In this document: piece by piece, positions 16,372-24,760 of the stretch | Layout: each line of letters opens with the position of its first letter | Position numbering within the stretch: position 1 is the first letter of the stretch | Assembly (NCBI GenBank): GCA_947453205.1 | Contig: CANGFT010000037.1 | Coordinates: 1-44,168, forward strand | Length of the DNA stretch: 44,168 bases | Direction: 5' to 3' | DNA from: Beijerinckiaceae bacterium | Lineage (GTDB): Bacteria > Pseudomonadota > Alphaproteobacteria > Rhizobiales > Beijerinckiaceae | Notes under the pieces: model-generated | Told to the model about the DNA's origin: nothing | The model's input: the letters and a program-made list of their open reading frames with translations, nothing else | Databases searched by the model: none | Made by a program: the position numbers and the translations under genes

Positions 16372-17094
16372 CCCGGCGAGCCGCTCCTCGATCCGCCGCG
16401 CACCAGCCATGGTCGCCGCCGAAACGCGCGCCACCATGGCCGGATCAGCGATGTTTTGCGGCAGCACCAGACTGAGGCTCGCCAGCATGCCCGGCGCCTT
16501 GCTCAGAATGGGCGCGGCGACGCCCACGACATTGGCGTCGATCTCGCCGCTGCTGACGCAGACGCCCGCGCGGCGCACTGAGGCGAGCTCCGCGCGGAAA
16601 GCCTTTGAACGCGCTTCGGGCCATTGATCGACCACGCGATTGAAACGGCGCGCGGGAAGATGGGCGAGGATCGCTTTGGACGTGGCGCCCATTGTCAGCG
16701 GCATGGGTCGTCCGCGCTCGTAGCTGGAGGCGAAATCAGCGCCGGGGGCCGTGGCGTCAGCAATGCACATGACGGTGTCATTATAGATGCGGCAGAGCAG
16801 ACCGACGCATGGAACGCCCGCCCCGGCGACCACCTCCTCCAGAACCTGAGATCCTGCCGTGAGCAAGGGATCGGTCAGCCGCAGAAGACGGTCAAACTCG
16901 ATGAAGACCGAACCAAGTCGGTAGCGGGCCTCGCTCGCCATCTCCAGAAAGTTCTCGCCCAGAAGGTCGCGCACAGTTCGATAGACGGTGCTTTGGGGCA
17001 CGCCGAGGCGTTCAGCCATCTCGACCACAGTCCACTCGCTCCGCCCCTGCGAGAACAAGCGCAACACCGCGATATATCGATCAAGCCCGGCCAC
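16357..17094 (-). CDS. IclR-family transcriptional regulator
   Basis: A 245-residue regulator. An N-terminal winged helix (WTVVEMAERLGVPQSTVYRTVRDLL, about residues 20-45) is followed by the IclR effector domain, seen in the GVPCVGLLCRIYNDTVMC, GRPMPLTMGATSKAILAHLP and GVCVSSGEIDANVVGVAAPI segments. IclR proteins commonly control aromatic-acid catabolic genes and bind the pathway substrate. It diverges from the binding-protein gene at 17236, placing shared control elements in the 141-bp gap, and is the only recognisable regulator of the downstream gentisate region in the window. The GTG start at 17094 fits the family's usual N-terminus; its ribosome site is weak. Confidence 0.88.
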   Translation of the reverse strand: MAGLDRYIAVLRLFSQGRSEWTVVEMAERLGVPQSTVYRTVRDLLGENFLEMASEARYRLGSVFIEFDRLLRLTDPLLTAGSQVLEEVVAGAGVPCVGLLCRIYNDTVMCIADATAPGADFASSYERGRPMPLTMGATSKAILAHLPARRFNRVVDQWPEARSKAFRAELASVRRAGVCVSSGEIDANVVGVAAPILSKAPGMLASLSLVLPQNIADPAMVARVSAATMAGARRIEERLAGSGRV

Positions 17095-17235
17095 GCGTTC
17101 ACCGTCACGAAAATTTCAATGCGCAAAGTAACCTATTCCCGGAATGTGAGAAACATGGAATTGAGCCATAAGGCAAAATCAATGCTATGCTCGACGCGGA
17201 AATCGGGACGCCGCAGCGCCTGATCAGGGAGGATC
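17095..17235. promoter_or_regulatory. Divergent control region between the IclR regulator and the first binding protein
   Basis: This AT-richer stretch contains the palindrome ATTCC-C-GGAAT (17135-17145), and a second TGGAATT 11 bases later (17157-17163) that repeats half of it. Such a site between an iclR-type gene and its target is a plausible operator. A candidate promoter for the rightward gene has TTGAGC at 17161-17166 and TATGCT at 17186-17191, with a long 19-base spacer. GGGAGG at 17226-17231 is the ribosome site of the next gene. Confidence 0.4.
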
Positions 17236-18192
17236 ATGATGAAATCAAAGGGTTGGGCCTTCATCGCCGTTTGCGCGGCTGCATTGTCAGCGCCAGCGGC
17301 CCTCGCGCAGGATTTGCTGAAACTGGCGGTTCCCCAGCGCGGCAACTGGGATACGGGCATGCCCGATGTCGGGCAGAAGGCAGGCATCTTCGCCAAACAT
17401 GGCCTGAAACTTGAAATCCTCTATACGGCGGGCGCGGGCGAAACGACGCAGGCGGTGATCTCCGGCAGCGTGGACATCGGCCTCGCGACCGGCACAAGCG
17501 GCATCCTGGCCGCCTTCGCCAAGGGCGCCCCGGTGCGGCCCTTCTCCAATTCGATGACGGGCGCGGACGACATCTTCTGGTATGTGCCGGAGAACTCGCC
17601 CATCAAGAGCCTGAAGGACGCGGCCGGCAAGACCATGGCCTATTCCTCCAACGGTTCGTCCTCGAACCTGGGCGCGCTGGCCCTCATCCGCCAGTCCGGC
17701 ACAGAGATCAAGGCCGTCGCCACGGGGGCGGCGCCCGCAACCTACACGCAGGTCATGTCAGGCCAGATCGACATCGGCTGGTCGGCGCCGCCCTATGTGG
17801 TCGATGAGGCGCGGACCGGAAAGGTGCGCGTGATCGCCAGAGAGAGCGATCTCGAAGCCTTCCGCAACCAGACCGTGCGCATGAACTTCGCCAATATGAC
17901 GACGATCACCGCCAAGGCCGACCAGCTCAAGCGCTTCATCGCGGCCTATGAGGAGACCATCGACTGGATGTATGGGGATCCTGCGGCCCTCAAGACCTAT
18001 GCGGAATTCGCGCAGATCACCGAGGATCAGGCGAAACATATCCGCGACACCTACTTCCCCAAGAACAACCTTGTCCCGCGCCGCATCTCCGGCCTCGACA
18101 ACGCCATGGCTGATGCGGTGGCGATGAAATTCATCAATGCCCCGCTCACCAAAGAGCAGCTGGATGAATTCCTGAAATACTATGTGAAGTAA
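17236..18192 (+). CDS. ABC-type solute-binding protein, NMT1/SsuA (NitT/TauT) family
   Basis: A 318-residue exported binding protein with a signal peptide ending ALA at residue 24. The mature domain shows the family pattern VGQKAGIFAKHGLKLEIL, then GETTQAVISGSVDIGLATG, then a QVMSGQIDIGWSAPP segment in the second lobe. A close paralogue of the same length lies at 23143-24099. Neither has an ABC permease or ATPase beside it. It is the first gene rightward of the IclR regulator, so it probably delivers, or signals, the acid degraded by the cluster. A strong terminator follows. Two adjacent ATG codons are possible starts; the first is given. Confidence 0.88.
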   Translation: MMKSKGWAFIAVCAAALSAPAALAQDLLKLAVPQRGNWDTGMPDVGQKAGIFAKHGLKLEILYTAGAGETTQAVISGSVDIGLATGTSGILAAFAKGAPVRPFSNSMTGADDIFWYVPENSPIKSLKDAAGKTMAYSSNGSSSNLGALALIRQSGTEIKAVATGAAPATYTQVMSGQIDIGWSAPPYVVDEARTGKVRVIARESDLEAFRNQTVRMNFANMTTITAKADQLKRFIAAYEETIDWMYGDPAALKTYAEFAQITEDQAKHIRDTYFPKNNLVPRRISGLDNAMADAVAMKFINAPLTKEQLDEFLKYYVK

Positions 18193-18209
18193 AAGCTTTC
18201 ACATCGCGG

Positions 18210-18246
18210 ACCCCGCTCTTTCGATGAAGGAGCGGGGTTTTCTTTT
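18210..18246 (+). terminator. Rho-independent terminator after the first NMT1-type gene
   Basis: CCCCGCTC (18211-18218) pairs with GAGCGGGG (18230-18237), with an extra A-T closing pair, followed by TTTTCTTTT (18238-18246). It lies 17 bases after the stop codon and before the convergent ThDP-enzyme gene. Confidence 0.9.
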
Positions 18247-18255
18247 GCGCAGATC

Positions 18256-20040
18256 TCAGCCGTAGCCAGGCAGAACGCGCACATCGACCACGACGACCTT
18301 GCCAGCCTCGAGTTCGCGCAGAGCCTCCTCGAAGACCGCCTTGAGCTCCGAAGCGTCCTTCACCGGGCCAAGCCCCACGGCGCCCTGGCCGCGCGCGATG
18401 GTGGCGAGGTCGAGCTCCGGATCGTCCATGCGCTGGCCGATCCACTTGTTCTCCACCGGACGGTTGCGCATGCGCGCGACGCGCTCCTGATGCAGCTCGT
18501 CATTGTAGAAGGACTGGTTGTTGGCGACGACGATCATCAGAGGAATGCGGTAATGCACCGCCGTCCAGACCGCCTGGCAACCCATCATGAAATTGCCGTC
18601 ACCGAAGATGGAGATGGGCAGACGTCCGCTGTCGCGAAGGGCGAGGGCCGCGCCGATGGACAGGCCCGGCCCGCTGCCGATGCCGCCGCCGCCATCGCTG
18701 CCGATATAGTCGAGCGGGTGACGGAAATGCCAGCTTCCCGCGCTCCATGACAGGGGAACCTGAAGCAGCGAGACCTCGCGGCCCTCGACGACCTGCCGCA
18801 GGGCGCAGGACATCTGGGCGACGGAGATCGGGCCCTTGTTGAGCGCGGGCGAGAGCAGCGCAGACCCATGTCCGCTGACCGGCTTCACAGGCTTGCCTTC
18901 GAGAGCGCGCACCATCTCGGCGACGGCCGGATCGGTCTCGGAGGGGATGAACAGGTCCACCGTCGGCAGGCCCATGTGATCCATGCTCCAACCATTGTGG
19001 AGCACATGGTCGAGGGAGACCTGAATGACCTTCGCCTTGGTCTCATCATCGCCAAGCGCGGTCTTGAAGGTGCCCGCAAGATCGACCCAGTCAAGGCTCA
19101 GGATCACATCGGCGTCGCGGATGGCGGCGAGCGGCTCGGGCGAGGGGCCGGAGCCCGTGGCGCCTGCATGCAGCGGATGGTCGGTCGGGAAGGCTGCGCC
19201 CACCTTGGTGTCGGTGATGACGCGGGCGCCGAGCTTCTCGGCGAGCGTGACGCGCTCGGCCCAGGCCTTCTCATCACGCGAGACGCGGCCCGCCATGATG
19301 AGCGGACGCTGGGCGCCGAGCAGCATCTCGACGGCAGCGCGCGCCTGCACGGGATCTGCGGTCTGCGTAACCTTCGGCATGTAGCGGGCGGGCTCGATGG
19401 GCGGCAGGGGCTCAGGAACGCTCTGCTCCTGAATCTCGACGTCCAGAACCACATAGGTCGGGCCCTTGGGGGCGGTTTCGGCGAGCCATGCGGCGCGCAG
19501 GATCGACTCGCGCGCGGCGCCCACTGAGGCCGGCTGATCGTCCCACTTCACGTAGTGGCGGACCATGGAGGCCTGATCACGGGAGGTGTGGATCCATTCG
19601 ATCCACGGGCGGCGCTTGACCGCGTCGACGGTGCCCGTGGCGCCCAGGATCACCATGGGCACGCGGTCGCACCAGGCGTTGAAGATCGCCATGGTCGCGT
19701 GCATGAGGCCCACATTGGAATGGATGGCGGCGGCCATGGGCTTGCCGGTGACCTTGGCGTAGCCCTGGGCGATGGCGATGGCGTGCTCTTCGTGCAGGCA
19801 CAGCAGCATCCGCGGGTTCTCATTGCCAAGGTAGTTCACGATGCTGTCGTGAAGGCCCCGGTAGCTCGCGCCCGGATTGAGAGCGATATAGGGGATGTCG
19901 AGCGCCTGAAGCGTCTCCGCGATGATGTCGCTGCCGAAGACTGCGCCCGATTGTGACGCGCCGTTGGGCGCCTCAAGGCCGGGCGCAAGCGGGCTGAACC
20001 CGCCGGAATTGGCCGAACCTGACGCTTTTGAGCCGCTCAT
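18256..20040 (-). CDS. Thiamine diphosphate-dependent enzyme (acetolactate synthase/benzoylformate decarboxylase family)
   Basis: A 594-residue protein with the three-domain ThDP fold. The cofactor-activating Glu84 lies in LHEEHAIAIAQGYAK, the middle domain spans roughly 230-360, and the ThDP/Mg motif runs from GDG at 480-482 to VVANNQSFYNDE. Family members decarboxylate or ligate 2-keto acids; aromatic 2-keto acid decarboxylases such as benzoylformate decarboxylase share this layout. No acetolactate synthase small subunit is near, which argues against a housekeeping IlvB role. The start at 20040 follows GGGAGGG. The gene diverges from the class II aldolase inside the gentisate region, so it may process a side chain before ring attack. 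The substrate is not determined. Confidence 0.85.
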   Translation of the reverse strand: MSGSKASGSANSGGFSPLAPGLEAPNGASQSGAVFGSDIIAETLQALDIPYIALNPGASYRGLHDSIVNYLGNENPRMLLCLHEEHAIAIAQGYAKVTGKPMAAAIHSNVGLMHATMAIFNAWCDRVPMVILGATGTVDAVKRRPWIEWIHTSRDQASMVRHYVKWDDQPASVGAARESILRAAWLAETAPKGPTYVVLDVEIQEQSVPEPLPPIEPARYMPKVTQTADPVQARAAVEMLLGAQRPLIMAGRVSRDEKAWAERVTLAEKLGARVITDTKVGAAFPTDHPLHAGATGSGPSPEPLAAIRDADVILSLDWVDLAGTFKTALGDDETKAKVIQVSLDHVLHNGWSMDHMGLPTVDLFIPSETDPAVAEMVRALEGKPVKPVSGHGSALLSPALNKGPISVAQMSCALRQVVEGREVSLLQVPLSWSAGSWHFRHPLDYIGSDGGGGIGSGPGLSIGAALALRDSGRLPISIFGDGNFMMGCQAVWTAVHYRIPLMIVVANNQSFYNDELHQERVARMRNRPVENKWIGQRMDDPELDLATIARGQGAVGLGPVKDASELKAVFEEALRELEAGKVVVVDVRVLPGYG

Positions 20041-20202
20041 GAAACCCTCCCCGGATTGACCTTCGCCGGGCTCCGCTCGCACGGCTCATCCAGCATGGCG
20101 GGACAGTTGACTGACCCACGCCTACCTGTCAATTGGACGGGGTCTTTGTTCCGACATAGCAACCTCGCCGCAGGCCAGAGCGGGGGGCGACAGGAGAGGC
20201 CC

Positions 20203-20991
20203 ATGGCGTGCACCCCGACATATAGCGACATGCATGGAATCGCCCAGACCATGGCGGATCGTCCCGGCGGCGGCGGGACAGGCCCGAGCCAGACGCTGAT
20301 CGAGGAGCTGGCCATCGCCAACCGCATCCTCTTCCGTGAAGGCGTCGTCGACGCCTTCGGCCATGTAAGCGTGCGCAGCGACGCCGACCCGCACCGCTAT
20401 CTGCTGGCGCGCAACATGGCCCCCGCGCTGGTGACGCCTGACGACATCGTCGAATTCGACGCCGACAGCAATCCCCTCAACGCCAATGGCCGCGCCGTCT
20501 ATCTGGAGCGCTTCATCCATGGCGAAATCTACAAGGCCCGCCCGGATGTCGTGGCCGTGGTCCATAGCCATTCGCCGGCGGTCGTGCCCTTCGGCATCGT
20601 CAAGACCGCCAAGTTCCGCTCGGTCTGCCATATGTCGAGCTTCCTGCCGGTGTGCACGCCGATCTTCGAGATTCGCGATGCGGCGGGCGAGGACAATGAC
20701 CTTCTCATCACCTCCCACGCGCTGGGCGCGGCGCTCGCAAGAGTGCTGGGCGAGGGCACATGCGTTCTCATGCGCGGCCATGGCTCGACCGTCGTCGCCT
20801 CGAACCTTCGCGAGGTCGTCTATCGCGCGGTCTATACCGAAGTGAACGCCAAGCTTCAGTCCGAGGCCATGCGGATGGGCGAGGTGACCTATCTCAACGA
20901 GAAAGAACTGGTCACCACGACCCGCACCATCGCCACCCAGATCAACCGGGCCTGGGATTTCTGGCGCATGCGCGCCGAAGGCAAGCTCTGA
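20203..20991 (+). CDS. Class II aldolase/adducin-family protein
   Basis: A 262-residue protein with the FucA/adducin head fold. Zinc-binding histidines appear as HSHSP and later RGHG; AFGHVSVR is the phosphate-loop-like segment near the start. Class II aldolases cleave or form C-C bonds in sugar phosphates or hydroxy keto acids; some family members are decarboxylases. Here it stands at the head of a plus-strand run leading to the FAH-family hydrolase (39-base gap), the flavin hydroxylase and a binding protein, and diverges from the ThDP enzyme. The ATG at 20203 with AGGAGAGG upstream is preferred to the longer frame starting at 20056, whose first 49 residues look non-coding. Confidence 0.82.
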   Translation: MACTPTYSDMHGIAQTMADRPGGGGTGPSQTLIEELAIANRILFREGVVDAFGHVSVRSDADPHRYLLARNMAPALVTPDDIVEFDADSNPLNANGRAVYLERFIHGEIYKARPDVVAVVHSHSPAVVPFGIVKTAKFRSVCHMSSFLPVCTPIFEIRDAAGEDNDLLITSHALGAALARVLGEGTCVLMRGHGSTVVASNLREVVYRAVYTEVNAKLQSEAMRMGEVTYLNEKELVTTTRTIATQINRAWDFWRMRAEGKL

Positions 20992-21030
20992 AAATCATGC
21001 CCGCGCAGCGGACCTATTGGAGAAACGTGA

Positions 21031-21888
21031 ATGAAAATCTGCCGCTTCGATGACAACCGCCTCGGCCTCGTGCAGGGCGATCAGGTGCTTGACGTCACCG
21101 CCGCGCTGGAGGCCCTGCCCGCCTATCGCTACCCGCTGCCGCGCACCGACCAGCTCATCGAAAACCTCGAGATGCTGAAGCCGCACATTCTCGAAGCCGC
21201 CAAGGGCGCGAAGGCGGTTCCGCTGGCGCAGGTGAAGCTGCTGCCGCCCGTCGCCAATCCCGGCAAGGTCGTGGCGGCGCCGGTCAACTACAAGGCGCAT
21301 CTTGAGGAGTCCCGCGGCGACGTCGAGATCAACTTCAACCGACAGGTGATCGAGATCCAGACCATCGGCCTGTTCCTCAAGGCCACCTCCTCGATCGTCG
21401 GCGCCTCCGAAGGCGTCGCCGTGAGCATGCCCGAGCGCCGCAACGATCATGAGATCGAACTCGTCGCCATCATCGGCAAGCCCGCGCGCAATGTGTCGAA
21501 GGAAGACGCGCTGAACTATGTCGCGGGCTACTGCATCGGCCTCGACATGACCATTCGTGGTCAGGAAGAGCGCAGCCTGCGCAAGTCGCTCGACACATTC
21601 ACCGTGCTTGGGCCCTGGATGGTGACGGCCGATGAGGTCGGCGAGCCCAACAGCCAGCAGATGGTGCTGACCGTGAATGACGAGCCCCGCCAGAACGCCA
21701 ACACCCGCGACCTCATCCTGACGGTGCGCGACCTCATCTCCTGGGCCTCGACCTTCTATACATTGCAGCCCGGCGACATCCTGATGACCGGCACGCCCGA
21801 AGGCGTGAACCGCGTCGTGCCCGGCGACACGATCAACGCGAGCATCGAAAAGATCGGCAGCATGAAAGTGCAAGTGCGCGCCGGCTGA
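21031..21888 (+). CDS. Fumarylacetoacetate hydrolase-family protein, probable fumarylpyruvate/acylpyruvate hydrolase
   Basis: A 285-residue FAH-family protein. The metal and catalytic segments are present: NYKAHLEES, RRNDHEIELVAIIGK with the Glu-x-Glu ligands, GLDMTIRG and GTPEGV near the C-terminus. FAH-family enzymes split C-C bonds of acylpyruvates. In the gentisate pathway the member fumarylpyruvate hydrolase gives fumarate and pyruvate, which is the expected role next to a 3-hydroxybenzoate 6-hydroxylase-like enzyme (27-base gap) and a gentisate dioxygenase further right. Other FAH enzymes (ureidoglycolate lyase, 2-hydroxyhepta-2,4-diene-1,7-dioate isomerase) are similar. GGAG precedes the ATG. 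Confidence 0.85.
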   Translation: MKICRFDDNRLGLVQGDQVLDVTAALEALPAYRYPLPRTDQLIENLEMLKPHILEAAKGAKAVPLAQVKLLPPVANPGKVVAAPVNYKAHLEESRGDVEINFNRQVIEIQTIGLFLKATSSIVGASEGVAVSMPERRNDHEIELVAIIGKPARNVSKEDALNYVAGYCIGLDMTIRGQEERSLRKSLDTFTVLGPWMVTADEVGEPNSQQMVLTVNDEPRQNANTRDLILTVRDLISWASTFYTLQPGDILMTGTPEGVNRVVPGDTINASIEKIGSMKVQVRAG

Positions 21889-21915
21889 CGAGCAACTGAA
21901 GTACGGAGCAAGACC

Positions 21916-23106
21916 GTGGCCAAGCAGGATCTTCCCTACATCATCATCGGCGGCGGCATCGGGGGGCTCGCCTGCGCCCTGGCGCTGGCCCGCAAGGGAT
22001 TGCGCAGCCTGCTGCTCGAACAGGCCGCCGAATTCGGCGAGATCGGCGCGGGCATCCAGCTTGGACCGAATGTGTTCCGCATGTTCGAAAAGCTGGGCGT
22101 CACGGAGCGGGTGCGCAAGCTCGCCGTCTTCCCCGAATATCTGATGATGCGCGACACCATCACAACCGAGATCGTGACCCGGATCAATCTCGACGAGACC
22201 TTTCTGGCGCGGTTCAAGCATCCCTACGCCGTCATCCATCGCGCCGATCTGCACAGCGCCTTGCTGGAGGCCTGCGGGGAATATTCTGAATTCATCACCA
22301 TGAAGACCTCGCAAAAGGTCTCGGACATCGATGACAAGGGCAGCCATGTCTCGGTGCGCACCGAGACCGGCGAGACCTATGACGGCCAGGCGCTCGTCGG
22401 CGCGGATGGATTATGGTCCATCGTGCGCCAGAAGATCGTGGGCGACGGCAAGCCGGTGGTCTCGGGCCATGTCACCTATCGGGCGGTGCTGCCGACCAGC
22501 GAAATGCCCGAAGAACTGCGGGCCTGGGCCATGATCCTCTGGGCGGGCGAGAAGACCCACCTCGTGCAATATCCCATGCGCGGCGGCGAGCTTTACAATC
22601 TCGTGGCGGTCTTTCATTCGAACAAATTCGCCGAGGGCTGGGACGCCTTTGGCGACCCTGCGGAATTGCATGAGCGTTTCGCCAGGACTTGCGAGCCCGT
22701 GCGCACATTGCTCGGCAAGATCGAGAGCTGGCGCATGTGGGTGCTCTGCGACCGTCCGCCGATCCGCGACTGGAGCCAGGGCAACATCACCCTGCTCGGC
22801 GACGCCGCCCATCCCATGCTGCAATATCTCGCGCAGGGCGCGAATATGGCCATCGAGGACGCAGTCTGCCTCGCGCACAAGCTGGAGCTTGCGAAGGGCG
22901 ACAACCCGAACGCCTTCCTCGCCTACCAGCAGGAACGCTACCTGCGCACAGCGCGCGTGCAGTTGATGGCCAAGCTCTATGGCGAGGCCTATCACGCCTC
23001 CAACGCCACCCGCGACCTGCGCAACGCCGTGCTGGGCGCGCGCACGCAAAAAGAGGCGATGGAATCCATGGCCTGGCTCTATGATCCCCCGCCCATCGGC
23101 GAGTGA
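21916..23106 (+). CDS. FAD-dependent aromatic hydroxylase, 3-hydroxybenzoate 6-hydroxylase-like
   Basis: A 396-residue class A flavoprotein monooxygenase. The dinucleotide fold GGGIGG is at 12-17, with the E/GAGIQLGPNVFRMFEKLG signature of the salicylate/3-hydroxybenzoate hydroxylase group. The second FAD motif is LLGDAAHPMLQYLAQGANMAIEDA. Segments MRDTITTEIVTRINL and YRAVLPTSEMPEELR resemble Rhodococcus 3-hydroxybenzoate 6-hydroxylase more than salicylate hydroxylase. The expected reaction is NADH- and O2-dependent conversion of 3-hydroxybenzoate to gentisate. The gene sits between the FAH hydrolase and a binding protein and upstream of gentisate dioxygenase, in agreement with that role. Substrate assignment is by resemblance and context. 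Confidence 0.85.
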   Translation: MAKQDLPYIIIGGGIGGLACALALARKGLRSLLLEQAAEFGEIGAGIQLGPNVFRMFEKLGVTERVRKLAVFPEYLMMRDTITTEIVTRINLDETFLARFKHPYAVIHRADLHSALLEACGEYSEFITMKTSQKVSDIDDKGSHVSVRTETGETYDGQALVGADGLWSIVRQKIVGDGKPVVSGHVTYRAVLPTSEMPEELRAWAMILWAGEKTHLVQYPMRGGELYNLVAVFHSNKFAEGWDAFGDPAELHERFARTCEPVRTLLGKIESWRMWVLCDRPPIRDWSQGNITLLGDAAHPMLQYLAQGANMAIEDAVCLAHKLELAKGDNPNAFLAYQQERYLRTARVQLMAKLYGEAYHASNATRDLRNAVLGARTQKEAMESMAWLYDPPPIGE

Positions 23107-23142
23107 TCGACACCTGCCTCGCTCATTGTGAAAGGACAGACC

Positions 23143-24099
23143 ATGAAGACTTTCGCCCGGCTCGCGCTCTCCTGCGCCTTCGCTACGCTCGCCGCCCTGC
23201 CCGCCCTCGCCCAGGACAAATTGAAAGTCGCGGTGGGCCAGCGCGGCGTGTGGGAGAACTCGGTCTCCGAACTCGGTCAGGACGCCGGCATCTTCAGGAA
23301 GCACGGGCTGCAGCTTGAGGTGCTCTATACCCAAGGCGGCGGCGAGACCCAGCAGGCCGTGATCTCCGGCAGCGTGGATCTGGGCATAGGCGTGGGCACC
23401 TATGGCGTCATGGGCGCCTTCGCCAAGGGCGCGCCGGTGCGCATCCTCGGGGCGACCATGCGCGGCTATTACGAATTCTGGTATGTGCCAGCCGCTTCGC
23501 CCCTCAAGACCATGAAGGACGCCGAGGGCAAGACCATGGCCTATTCGACCACGGGCTCCTCGACGCAGGTCATGGTCATGGCGCTGTCGAAGATGGCGGG
23601 CGTGAACACCAAGCCGACCGCCACCGGCAGCCCGCCCACCACCTTCACGCAGGTCATGAGTGGTCAGGTCGACATCGGCTGGACCGCGCCCCCGCTCGTG
23701 CTCGACGCGCTGGAGACCGGCCGCATCCGCGTGCTGGCGAAGGGGGATGAAGTTCCCGAATTCCGCAACCAGCCCGTGCGCGTCATCCTGGCCAACGCCG
23801 GATCGCTCGAAAAGAACCGCGACGCCATGGCCCGCTACATGGCAGCCTATCGCGAGACCATCGAATGGCTCTGGTCGAGCCCGGACGCGATCAAGGCCTA
23901 TGCGAAATGGGCTGAAGTCTCAGATCAGATCGCCCTGCGCACCCGCGATGAATTCGTCCAGAAGGACCGCGCCGATCCCGACAAGATGGACGGAATCGTA
24001 GATATGAACGACGACGCAGTTAAGCTTAAGTTCATTCCCGCGCCGCTCACGAAAGAACAGCTTTCTACGCTCGTTCAGTTGCAACCCATTAAAAAGTAA
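23143..24099 (+). CDS. ABC-type solute-binding protein, NMT1/SsuA family (paralogue of 17236-18192)
   Basis: A 318-residue binding protein with a signal peptide ending ALA at residue 23. It matches its paralogue in order and length, for example LGQDAGIFRKHGLQLEVLYT, GETQQAVISGSVDLGIG and QVMSGQVDIGWTAPP. AAAGGAC before ATG 23143 supports this start rather than a GTG at 23128. It lies 36 bases after the flavin hydroxylase gene in the same direction, so it is probably co-transcribed and binds the hydroxylase substrate or a relative. No ABC membrane or ATPase component is encoded nearby. Confidence 0.88.
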   Translation: MKTFARLALSCAFATLAALPALAQDKLKVAVGQRGVWENSVSELGQDAGIFRKHGLQLEVLYTQGGGETQQAVISGSVDLGIGVGTYGVMGAFAKGAPVRILGATMRGYYEFWYVPAASPLKTMKDAEGKTMAYSTTGSSTQVMVMALSKMAGVNTKPTATGSPPTTFTQVMSGQVDIGWTAPPLVLDALETGRIRVLAKGDEVPEFRNQPVRVILANAGSLEKNRDAMARYMAAYRETIEWLWSSPDAIKAYAKWAEVSDQIALRTRDEFVQKDRADPDKMDGIVDMNDDAVKLKFIPAPLTKEQLSTLVQLQPIKK

Positions 24100-24117
24100 A
24101 GCAGAAACGCTCCTTAT

Positions 24118-24140
24118 GCCGAGCCGCCTCCCGGCTCGGC
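24118..24140. other. Intergenic hairpin between the binding protein and doxX-like gene
   Basis: GCCGAGCC (24118-24125) pairs perfectly with GGCTCGGC (24133-24140) around a seven-base loop. It is followed by GAAAGGGGG, the ribosome site of the next gene, and has no T run. It may be a message-stabilising or partial termination element inside the operon. Confidence 0.55.
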
Positions 24141-24157
24141 GAAAGGGGGAAAACTTC

Positions 24158-24625
24158 ATGATGACGCCGCCGGGCCAGGAGCCTGCTCTTTTTATTCCCA
24201 AGCTGCGCCGCTTTTACGATTACGCCATTCCCCTGTCGTGGGTGGTGGTGCGGTTCGGCGTCGGCTGGAACCTCGCCGTGCATGGCTATGGCAAATGGGT
24301 GCGCGGCATGGAGGCGCAGACCGCTGCGCTGGACAAGACCATGCCCTGGGCGGCGGAGTACAATTTCTTCCTGTCCCACCTTCTCCTCGTGGTCGAGGGA
24401 ATCGGCGGCCTCTGCATCATCCTTGGCCTCTTCACCCGCTTCTGGGCCGCGGCCAACGCCATCGAAATGGCCTTTCTGACCTTCGTGATCTATTGGGGCG
24501 CGGGCTTCAGCTGGCTGAACAAGGGCTACGAATTCGTGCTCCTCTGGGGCTTCATGTGCCTCGCCATAGCCCTGCGCGGCGGCGGACCTTGGTCGCTGGA
24601 CCGGCTGCTCGGCAAGGAACTGTGA
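24158..24625 (+). CDS. DoxX-family membrane protein
   Basis: A 155-residue protein with four membrane segments, the pattern of DoxX/DoxD proteins: VVVRFGVGWNLAVHGYGKW, a second helix with LLLVVEGIGGLCIILGLFTR, FLTFVIYWGAGF and FVLLWGFMCLAIALRGGG, ending in the WSLDRLLG motif common in the family. DoxX proteins are poorly understood; some are linked to oxidative stress or to quinone or thiosulfate oxidation, and they are often encoded near aromatic ring-cleavage genes. It lies between the binding protein and the MFS carrier. GGGGGA precedes the ATG at 24158. Confidence 0.85.
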   Translation: MMTPPGQEPALFIPKLRRFYDYAIPLSWVVVRFGVGWNLAVHGYGKWVRGMEAQTAALDKTMPWAAEYNFFLSHLLLVVEGIGGLCIILGLFTRFWAAANAIEMAFLTFVIYWGAGFSWLNKGYEFVLLWGFMCLAIALRGGGPWSLDRLLGKEL

Positions 24626-24760
24626 GAGAAAGGGCCGGTCGACACGAAAGCGTTGCCGACCCGCTCACTTCACATTAATGTGTAGAGAACTAAGAATAGA
24701 CCGAGAGGGACCGCGGCTCGATTCGAGCGGCGTTTTTCATTGAGAAAAGGAGTTTCCCGC

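Noticed and set aside
18256-20040. Acetolactate synthase large subunit IlvB
   Set aside because: No small subunit follows, the gene is divergent from a catabolic run, and the context favours a decarboxylase-like role. The family assignment alone cannot separate them.
20104-20132. Promoter for the ThDP-enzyme gene (TTGACA on the minus strand at 20127-20132)
   Set aside because: The -35 element is perfect but no acceptable -10 sequence lies 16-18 bases away, so it was not listed as a promoter.
24118-24140. Intrinsic terminator after the second 318-residue binding protein
   Set aside because: The stem is perfect but no T run follows; it is instead next to the ribosome site of doxX. Recorded as a hairpin only.
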